A DNA stretch of 64,000 nucleotides, from assembly GCF_050003625.1 (NCBI RefSeq), contig NC_134398.1, forward strand, positions 60,597,641 to 60,661,640, in the 5' to 3' direction. The DNA is from Haematobia irritans. Its lineage: Eukaryota > Arthropoda > Insecta > Diptera > Muscidae. Both the position numbers and the translations under genes were made by a program. Positions 56,246 to 64,000 of this stretch are shown here, one piece after another. How positions within the stretch are numbered: the first letter of the stretch is position 1; each line of letters starts with the position of its first letter. The notes under the pieces were generated by a model. It ran no database searches and was not told the DNA's origin. It saw nothing but the letters and a program-made list of their open reading frames with translations.

Positions 56246-56515
56246 ATTATTTTTTGACAAATTCAAGAAAATGTATTACACATAAAGGCAAGTTGACCTT
56301 AGCCTAAACATTTTTTCTTTCATGTTATGATACCCATTTTTAAGTCAAATCACTTAATTATAAGGACAATATGACTTCATTGAAAAGTTTATCGACTTTT
56401 GGACAAGGAAAAAGACCTTATACTAGAGAAATGCGTCTTCTATGCTAAGCAAGATTTGCATTCGTATTTTAAAGACATGAAATCTTTGACCTCACGACAA
56501 TATTTTTTTCAGTGT
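56246..56515 (+). repeat. C-MITE, part right of the LINE
   Basis: ATTATTTTTTGACAAATTCA then AGAAAATGTATTACACATAA continues the C-MITE broken at 49363, ending near TTTTTTTCAGTGTA. Confidence 0.6.
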
Positions 56516-56767
56516 AGGATGGGGGGTATATTAACTTTGTCATTCCGTTTATAACACATCGAAATATTGCTCTCAAACCCCATAAAGTATATATATTCTG
56601 GGTCCTGGTGAAATTCTGAGTCGATCTAGCTTTGTCCGTCCGCCCGTCTGTTAAAATCACGCTATCTTCCGAACGAAACAAGCTATCGACATGAAACTTG
56701 GCACAAATAGTTGTTATTGATATAGGTCTGATGGTATTGCAAATGGGCCATATAGGTTCACTTTTAC

Positions 56768-57447
56768 TAGAGGTCTGCACAATTCCATTTGTAAATGCAG
56801 AGTACACGTGTACTTGCTAAATGAGTACATCTATTTGAGAGAATCGCAAAACAATTGGTACACATTTTAATGAACACCAAAAGCCACGAGTAACTGCTTG
56901 TGGCTACTCTGATGTCTTCACTACCAACAAACACATATTCTTCTTTCTCTCTTATTGAAGTGTACTCAGAGTGATCACGTCGAGTATGTTGCGAGAACAA
57001 AACTTCATAGAGTACTCCATGTACCACGTGCAGTTTCAGAAATACAAAAAAACAGTTACTCTCCATAATATATGTTTTCGGATTGATATAAAGAATGACA
57101 AACGTTAAGGTAAGTGTGTGACATACATAAATATATGAAATATGTGACATACATACATCTCTATGATTAATAATAATGGAAAGTTTTGCTTCGCACATAA
57201 CTGAGAAATACTTGTGGTACCACGTGAAGTGAAGAGAATCTATGTTGTACTTTTTCTCAAGTACTTACATTTTTATTGTTCCTTTTTTTCGGAACACATA
57301 TTGTTTCGGATAAGTACTTGGTGGTATTTGACAAGCAAGTGTTCTCTTCACTTCACTACTTGCGCTCTGAGAGAAAGACAGAGTATATGCTATATTCGAC
57401 AGCGAATTGCATACATGTTGTGAAAAGTTATTCGATGCAGACCTCTA
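56768..57447. mobile_element. hAT-type MITE E
   Basis: Ends TAGAGGTCTGCA and TGCAGACCTCTA are perfectly inverted and flanked by perfect ACTTTTAC (56760-56767, 57448-57455). It carries GAGTAC, GTACTC and ACCACGTG motifs near both ends. The 143-codon minus-strand frame has no recognisable domain. Its TIR nearly equals that of hAT D. Confidence 0.9.
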
Positions 57448-58129
57448 ACTTTTACGTATAGCCCCAATATAAACGGACCCCCATATTTGGCTTGCGGAGC
57501 CTCTAAGAGAAGCATATTTCATCCGACCTTGCTGAAATTTGGTACGTGGTGTTGGTATATGGTCTTTAACAACCATGCAAAACTTGGTCCAAATCGGTCC
57601 ATAATTATATATAGCCCGATCCCCAGATTTGGATTGCGGAGTCTCTAAGAGAAGCAAATTTCATCCGATCTGGCTGAAATTTGGTACATGGTGTTGGTAT
57701 ATAGTCTCTAACAACTATGAAAAAATTGGTCCACACCGGTCAATAATTATATATAGCCCCCATGTAAACCTATCCCCCGATTTGGCTTGCGGAGCCTCTT
57801 GGAAGACCAAAATTTATCTGATTCAGTTGAAATTTAGTACGTGGTGTTAATATATGGCCTCAAACACCAATGCAAAAATTGTTCGAAATCGGTCCATAAT
57901 TATATATAGCCCTCATATAAACCGATCCCCAGATTTGGCTTGCGGAGCCTCAAAGAGAAGCAAATTTCATCCGATCTGGCTGAAATTTGGTACATGGTGT
58001 TAGTATATGCTATTTAACAACCATGCAAAAATTGGTCCACATCGGTCAATAATTATATATAGCCCCCATATAAACCGATCGCCAGATTTGGGTTGCGGAG
58101 CCTCAAAGAGTAGCAAATTTCATGTTTAA

Positions 58130-58378
58130 TGTTAGTAAACAAAAGATATTAAATATTTTCAATTTGTTTTGTTTACATTTTAATGTTAGTTAGCAATAGT
58201 AACCTAAGTAACCAATAGTTACCTCTGTAACCAATAGTAACCATACATATTTTTGACAATAGTAACCTGTGGAATGTAAAATGTAACAAATAGTAACAAG
58301 ACATTTTTTTGACAGTTGGATGTACTTAGCTGTGAACAGCTGACTGTGATGCAGTACCTTTAGTAGTTTTGTCATGAA
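58130..58378. repeat. AATAGTAACC-rich insertion
   Basis: It interrupts an F1 copy. CAATAGTAACC, CAATAGTTACC and TAACAAATAGTAAC recur five to six times in 130 bp. CATG occurs at both junctions, but a target duplication cannot be fixed. Confidence 0.5.
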
Positions 58379-58559
58379 CTATATATAGCCCTTATATAAA
58401 CCGATCCCCAGATTTGACCTCCGGAGCCTCTTGGAGGAGCAAAATTCATCCGATCCGGTTGAAATTTGGTACATTTCGTTAGTGTATGGCCGATAACAAC
58501 CATGCCAAAATTGGTCCGTATTGATCAATATAATATATATAGCCCCCAAAAATTGTATA

Positions 58560-59530
58560 TTTCTATACACAATTTTGTCAACATTTTATTTCTATAGAAA
58601 ATTTTGTCAGAATTTTATTTCTGTACACCGAAAGAATTTTCTTCGTAAAAAGAACGAAAAATTTCGTTAAAAGTACGAAATTTGTCATTGTTTTACAACC
58701 AAAGAAACTTTTCATTAAAAGTACGAAATATTTCGTACTTTTTACGAAGAAAAGTTCTTCCAAAATTTTCGTAGTTTGTAAGAAAAAAATTCGTACTTTT
58801 TATGAAGAATCTTCGTACTTTTTATGAAAAATCTTCGTACTTTTTATGAAACAATTTCATTCTTTTTATGAAAATTTTTCATACTTTTTATGAAAAACTT
58901 TCGTACTTTTTTCTGAAAAATGTTCGAACTTTTAGAAAAAAAATTTATAGTCGAAAGTGCATTTGGTTGTAGTTGCAAGTGTGAAAAATGACATCACACT
59001 TTACATCTTAAGTTTTTGAATAATTTTTAGTTTTATTGCTTCACTTTTATTCATAGCGCGCTATCACCCAAATGAGAAGTAGCATAGGCTTGCATAAAAA
59101 AATAGAATAAAGGAATACACTCAAGCACATTATAAAAGACAATTTAATGCCGCGAACGGAAATTTTACAACTTCAATGAAACTTCTTCGTTATTTCAAAG
59201 AAAATGTTTCGTACTTTTTATGAAGAAATTTTAACGCAGAATGTTTCTTAAAATATTCGTAAAAACTTCTTCTTAAAATTCATGAAATGTGAAGAAAGTT
59301 TCGTTAAAATTACGAACTTTTTACGAAGAAAAATTAATGTAGAATGTTTCGTAGAAGTTTCGTATATTCGTAAAATGTTCTTCGTAAAATTTACGAAAAT
59401 GAATGAAAATTTCGTTATTTTAATGAAGAATTCAGGAAGAATAGTTAATGAAGAATTCTTCGTAAAATTAACGAAGAGAATTCTTTCGGTGATAGAAAGT
59501 TTTGTCAAAAATGTTAATTCTATAGAAAAT
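58560..59530 (-). repeat. CTATAG units flanking Z copy 4
   Basis: TTTTGTCAACATTTTATTTC, TATAGAAAATTTTGTC on the left and TAGAAAGTTTTGTC, AATTCTATAGAAAATT on the right are CTATAG units split by the Z element. Confidence 0.65.
58626..59491 (+). mobile_element. Z element copy 4, palindromic MITE
   Basis: 866 bp, inserted in a CTATAG unit (TTTCTGTA / TAGAAAG; one extra A before the right TA). Nearly identical to copies 2 and 3. Confidence 0.9.
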
Positions 59531-59636
59531 TTATGAAGCATTTCATAGTTGGAGAGGAATATTTTGCAAAATCTAATAAAACATAAAGAATTCTACCAAT
59601 CTACCAAACAGTAAAAAATTTGCCATTTTTGGTAGA

Positions 59637-60392
59637 CTCATGTTCATAATTGTATATAGCCCCCATATAAGCCGACCACATATTTCAATTCTGGCTCTAT
59701 AATTACCGCACAAAAGTTCATATCGGTTCGTAATTATTTTTCCCATATACACGGACGAAAAAGACTGTTTTTCATATGTTTGGGTGTAAAAATTATATGT
59801 TTGGAACTCAAATTTTTTAACACAATATTTTTAAGTGCAAGCATATAATGTTCATAAACTAGCATAACATGTTTGGGACATATATGTTAATATGTTAGAA
59901 CATTTTTAAATATAATATGCTTAGATGCAAACATATATTAATTAGGAAGTAGCCTATAAAGATATATGTGTGTAGAAAGAGAGACTTAGATAGTATGCTG
60001 CAAGTAAATGGAAGTAACCAATTGGCGCCTTAAAAATATATATACACAAGGAAAATTTCATTAACATTTTTTGCTACCAGTGTATGCCCTAAGGTGAAAC
60101 ATAATATGTTTGAACAATACAAACAATATTTTGTTTGGACCAATCCTGAAAATATATATGCTTGAAGCAAAATGTGTTTGGGGTATATGTTACAGAAGCG
60201 ATTTTTTTGAGGGTGTATTTACCGGTCATGAACTTAATATATACATATTTAATCGACCTTTCTTGTGTCTACTACATGGACTAACTTACAATTTAGAAGA
60301 TGATGTTAAGAAGTATTAAGATGCCTTGCAACCCAAGTAATTTAATTGTGGATGACCGTCTTTAGTAGAAGTTTCTACGCAATCCATGGTTC
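59637..60392 (-). repeat. F1 repeat, 5' part, interrupted
   Basis: AATTGTATATAGCCCCCATA (left) and GTAGAAGTTTCTACGCAATC then CATGG (right) are one F1 5' region split by a T-family MITE at 59750-60215. Confidence 0.65.
59750..60215 (+). mobile_element. T-family MITE, complete-looking copy
   Basis: It runs from CACGGACGAAAAAGACTG to TTACAGAAGCGATTTTTTTG then AGGGTG, flanked by TA on both sides. It is filled with ATATGTTTGG and CAAACATAT palindromes. Confidence 0.65.
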
Positions 60393-60399
60393 ATTTATT

Positions 60400-60750
60400 T
60401 ATTATTTATTTCTAATTTGTTCTAATTGTCCAGAAATCAATCAACATTCTTAAATTAAGTTTTTATGTGTTTATATCATGTTTTGCTAACACAGAGAAAT
60501 GTTAAAGACGTTTTTATGGAGGTGGATACGTTCCCAGAGCTTGTGTCTTGAGTCTTTCGTTTTTTTAGAGAAGTCAACGAATTTATTTTACTGTCGAATA
60601 TTGAACATTGTTGTTTTTATTGCAGCTTAAAACCATACATTGACTAAACTACAAGTGTAGCTTAACCAATAGAGGAAAAGAAGTTAACCAATTAGGATAG
60701 TTTTTCTCTCAAAAATGAAAGGGAAATTGGAAAATATTCTTTGGCATTAT
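60400..60750 (+). repeat. Diverged duplicate of 49025-49330
   Basis: TCTAATTGTCCAGAAATCAA, TTTTTATGGAGGTGGATACG and TTGGAAAATATTCTTTGGCA follow the same order as at 49025-49300. An R-family fragment (60610-60690) is inserted. Confidence 0.6.
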
Positions 60751-60751
60751 A

Positions 60752-61140
60752 CACTCAAAAAACAGTGAACCCACAAGGAAGGAATGTGTTGGTTAATTTT
60801 AGAAATTTTTAACTAAACTATATTACAAAAGCAGATATCATGTGGGTTTTACAAAAATAAGTAAATATTTTTCGATAAATTCAAGAAAATGTAATAAACA
60901 TAATATTATTTTTTCAATTGTTAAAGAAAATTTCGAGGTTTGAAGAAAAACATTGGAGTTCAAAATTCGTATGGTACAAAAGATACGAAATTCATGATGG
61001 GCGCACAAATTTAGTAAATTTTTATGTTTAACTAACGTACACAAAAAATGATTAAAAAAATCTCAAAACATAATATTTCTATGAACTAAACTAGAATTAA
61101 ATTGGCTTAGTGCCATATAGGGTTAATTTTTGTTTGAGTG
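60752..61140 (+). mobile_element. C-MITE, complete copy
   Basis: 389 bp with ends CACTCAAAAAACAGTGAACC and the complement of CACTCAAACAAAAATTAACC, flanked by TA (60750-60751, 61141-61142). The empty target GGCATTATATATA is present at 49281-49300. TA duplications suggest Tc1/mariner-type mobilisation. Confidence 0.85.
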
Positions 61141-61142
61141 TA

Positions 61143-61310
61143 TATATAAAGTATAGTGAAAGTATCGATAGCCCATGTGTTATTGCATGTTTATTACATT
61201 TTTTAAAATTGAAGTAAATAATATATAACTAACAAGGAATTAGACGATTGTGGGAGCACAATTTAAAATTTGTAAATACATGCGCTCAATATTAAATGTT
61301 TACTCGAATC
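61143..61310. other. Spacer
   Basis: AT-rich, no recognised feature. Confidence 0.35.
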
Positions 61311-61429
61311 CAAGGCCGTAGCCAGAATTATAATTCGGGGGGGGTTCAACTTAAAAAAAAAAATATTCATATAATCTCATGTGTAGAAAATTTTAATTAT
61401 GCATAGGTATGTATACAATATTTTTATAA

Positions 61430-62189
61430 TATTAAATTGAACCGACGGGCTTTTTGGGCAGCAAATAAATCAATGACTTCTTCAGTCGGCACATTTATTC
61501 GGCGATGAACCGACATTAATGCCAATCCTTTGAGTCTACTCTCGCTAGTCGAATTTCTAAGATACGTCTTTAATCTCTTCCATGGCTGAATAAGGAGGTT
61601 GAATCACGATAACAAAAACAACAAATTTCAATATGTTGTTTACAATTTTAAGAAGTCAAAACCAGCTGATAAAAGAATCGTATGGCATTGGCAAAAGTGG
61701 CAATTATTTATTCCTTCAATTGTCCTGAAAAAATAATTCAAATCCAGAGAAAAATAAAGGTTCAAATTTAATTGCGTCACCTATGAGTTATTGTGAAGTG
61801 GATAATTCATCCGAGGAACGCCGATATGAGACCAAAGTTAATAATGGAAGTCAGTCAAATGGATATTCGCCATCTATTAACAAAAACAGTTTATGATGCA
61901 GTTTAAAAACTGATGTGCGTGGTATTTTGGGTCTGGAATATGTTATCAAGATACTCAAGTCATCTTTGAACAATTCTCCAGCTATGAATGCGCTAGTTTG
62001 TTTGAGATGCATTTGCTATGCAGTGTCATTTGGAGAGCTGCAATCACCATAAACATATGATTTTGACATCTTAAAATTTGGTCGAAATAAAAAAATTGTA
62101 CTCATATGGCCCCATTATTTAACCTTCTTGTTCAGCCATGAATCTCTTCATTGTTAAAAATGAACGTTCGGATGAGCACGTAGTAACTG
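61430..62189 (-). pseudogene. hAT transposase C-terminal remnant in copy C
   Basis: The same remnant as in copy B: SSERSFSTMKR-like sequence near 62141-62181 (here GTTAAAAATG shows extra decay) and LALMSVHRRINVPTEEVIDL near 61450-61530. The nested element lies between them. Non-functional. Confidence 0.8.
61581..62140. mobile_element. Nested CATGGCTGAA transposon in copy C
   Basis: 560 bp, flanked by AATCTCTTC (61572-61580, 62141-62149), the same 9-bp duplication as in B. It keeps about 34 bp (ATGAATGCGCTAGTTTGTTT region, 61983-62016) absent from copy B. Confidence 0.85.
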
Positions 62190-63260
62190 CAGGGATGGAA
62201 AATGCAGTACTATAGTACTTTTTTCAAAACTTTTTCACCCCGGTCAGTAACGTAGTACCCCCGCGAATGATTTAGTACCTTTTGTGTAGACATTTTTGAG
62301 TCGATATCAGATTTATGGTACAATAGCTTTGACAAAATATTTTAATATTTTGAGAAAGTCTTTATCAACCTTATTTGCTAATAGTCTTTTACAAATATGG
62401 CAAAACAGATATGTTCATGTGGGAAGAAAATCTCGATTTTGTAAAAGACATAGTCAAAAACAAGATTTTATTGAACTTCAAGAATGTTTTAGTCGAAAAA
62501 AGAATGCGATTCTATATTATCGATTTTTTGTTTCAGTAGAAAATGTTGTCAAAATTTTATTTCCATATAGAATTTTTGCAAAATTTTATTTTTATAGAAA
62601 ATTTTGTCAACATTTTATTTCAATTGAAAATTTTGTAAAAATTTTATTTCTATAAGAAAATTTTTGCAAAATTTTATTTCTATAGAAAAAATTTTGCAAA
62701 ATTTTTTTTCTATAGAATTTTTTTGCAAAATTATTTCGGCATAAGCCGGCTATCATACAAAACCTTTTTTCGGAGTGTTCAAGTGTGGTTCATTGTTGGG
62801 TTTAATGACTGCCTGAATTTATTCTAATAATTGGTTGATAGTTTTGCTGCAAATAGAGAATGCTGATAAGGAATGTGGTAATTCCGAAACCATCCAACCA
62901 TCATGCAGTCTATAGGTCTTTGCCCAAATAAATTTGACAAACATTATTTTCCTCTGTTGGTTAAACTACACTTGTAGTTTAGTCAATGTATGGTTTTAAG
63001 CTGCAACAAAAAAACAACAATGCTTAAAGATCAAAACCAACAATAACAAAACAAAACGAATGGAAAATTTTATTTCTATAGAAAATTTTTGCAAAATTTT
63101 ATTTATATAGAAAATTTTGTCAAAATTTTATTTTCTTTAAAATTCAGTCTCTTGACAATAATATTCAAGTGAAATTTTTGTTGAAATTTAGTAACAAGTA
63201 CCTTTCCGATCAAAAAATACCTTTTTTGTACTTTCTTAAAAATTGTATTTTCCATCCCTG
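62190..63260. mobile_element. Nested hAT MITE in copy C
   Basis: 1071 bp between AGTAACTG (62182-62189) and AGCAACTG (63261-63268), 7 of 8 matching. Ends CAGGGATGGAAAATGCA and TTTTCCATCCCTG. It carries the same R-family segment (about 62740-63060) and CTATAG units (62545-62720) as in B. Confidence 0.85.
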
Positions 63261-63753
63261 AGCAACTGGTAAAGTGACCAAAATTTTTAAAATATGCACG
63301 TTTGGAAATATCTCTTTATTGCTTCCATCGCTAAATTAGGCAGGTTCTTTTCGCAGATTTTGCTCCATTTCATTTACACACGTATGTTTGGCTGTTTCGT
63401 TGTTGTTCTATGGCCAAACAAAGCGAGTCATGTTCACAAAAAGAATAACAAACACACATAAAAAGCAGAAATACATTTTCCAAAAATGAAATTTGTGGTG
63501 CGAGAACAAAAACAATTTGTTTTTTTCGACCGTCGTTTGACGGGCTTTTCAACTAGTATTCTATGATTTGTGCAAGTTTTATAGGTAAGCGTTTTTCAAA
63601 ATAAAACCTCGAGATTTTCTTCAACATCTTCGATAAGATTTTTCTATGCAGCTAAAAATATATATTTATTTATATAAAAATATTCATTCATTTCGGGGGG
63701 GGTTTGATACCCCTCATCCCCCCCCCCCCCCTGAATACGGCCTTGCTCGAATC

Positions 63754-64000
63754 CATAGATTTCGACCGTCCATTAAGAAGTTTGGTATTGTTTCCCATCC
63801 AAAGATGCAGCTTCTGTAAAAAGAAGTTTTTTAGATAGTTTCAAAGAGCCTTAAATCTTCACCGAAAAAATAGTAAACTGTTTTAAATAAGGAGAATAAA
63901 TTAACTCGTGCGAAATTGAACTAAATTGTAATCCATATTTGAGATTTCCACAAAGCGATGTTAAAGCCAGAAAAATGTAATGCCCTGGTATACTTTTTAA
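63754..64000. repeat. Spacer, then CACAGAAAAAATATA-type MITE fragment
   Basis: From about 63880, GAAATTGAACTAAATTGTAA then ATTTGAGATTTCCACAAAGC and TGCCCTGGTATACTTTTTAA matches 39230-39320. It is cut by the window end. Confidence 0.5.

Larger units (their letters stand above)
56516..58558 (-). repeat. F1 repeat, long copy with insertions
   Basis: In minus orientation the tail (GGTATATTAACTTTGTCATT, then GTCCGTCCGCCCGTCTG) lies at 56516-56655. Units with AAATTTCATCCGATC and CCCATATAAACCGATC follow. It is interrupted by hAT E (56768-57447) and by a 250-bp segment (58130-58378). The head is missing. Frames inside it are repeat translations. Confidence 0.75.
61311..63745 (-). mobile_element. Composite non-autonomous hAT, copy C
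   Basis: The inverted sister of copy B, with perfect CTCGAATC duplications (61303-61310, 63746-63753). It has the same two nested elements in the same transposase codons (61581-62140 and 62190-63260) and poly-C/G tracts inside both ends. Identity with B is high throughout. Confidence 0.92.

Overview
This is eukaryotic, AT-rich, repeat-dominated DNA. It looks like intergenic or intronic sequence from a higher (calyptrate, muscid-like) fly. The evidence is the DD(D) mariner transposases of insect type, tRNA-headed SINEs with TAACC tails, hAT elements with 8-bp target duplications, Helitron-type elements and many MITE-like palindromes. No complete host gene, rRNA or functional tRNA gene could be supported. 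Most open frames of 60-130 codons lie inside repeats. The only host-like coding signals are a candidate phase 0-0 exon at 12965-13156 (+) and a weaker candidate exon near 14659-14782 (-).

Layout. 1-5100: tail of an unclassified repeat (family F1), a truncated SINE with a tandem triplication, CCATGG-centred tandem palindromes, MITE fragments, then an internally deleted mariner (4115-5046). 5098-7572: a four-level nest, family F2 > hAT 'D' (5142-7434) > hAT 'A' (5373-7109) > family F3. 7640-9780: F2, a perfect SINE-head palindrome, two SINE types, a TA-flanked MITE. 10347-12686: composite hAT 'B', carrying two nested elements whose target duplications restore the transposase reading frame when removed. 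12704-15680: the least repetitive stretch. 15681-16583: F1. 17369-18675: nearly intact mariner with one nonsense codon. 18725-22188: 130-bp tandem repeat with a palindromic 'Z' MITE, then a Helitron-like element. 22190-28470: AT-rich low-copy DNA, a 157-bp tandem array and a decayed irritans-type mariner. 28470-31360: three F1 copies, two of them head-out inverted. 33906-35978: F2. 37250-38085: a MITE with nested GC-rich MITE. 42169-43560: palindromic MITEs. 45160-47653: F3 plus two Z elements. 49364-56230: one LINE insertion (15-bp target duplication) split by an 810-bp insertion and a 4.1-kb hAT, which itself holds a Helitron and a CTATAG-type array. 56516-60392: F1 copies hosting a hAT MITE, Z and another MITE. 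61311-63745: composite hAT 'C', the inverted sister of B.

Together the window shows successive waves of transposition. About ten insertions can be ordered by exact target duplications read from the sequence. Three unrelated-looking repeat families (F1, F2, F3) share one architecture: a palindromic GC-rich head, internal units of about 150 bp, and a tail with CAGACGGACGGACATGG followed by GGGTATAA. I could not assign them to a known superfamily. Family names F1, F2, F3, A-E, H, R, T, Z and 'C-MITE' are my own labels. All identities are judged by eye; no database search was run.
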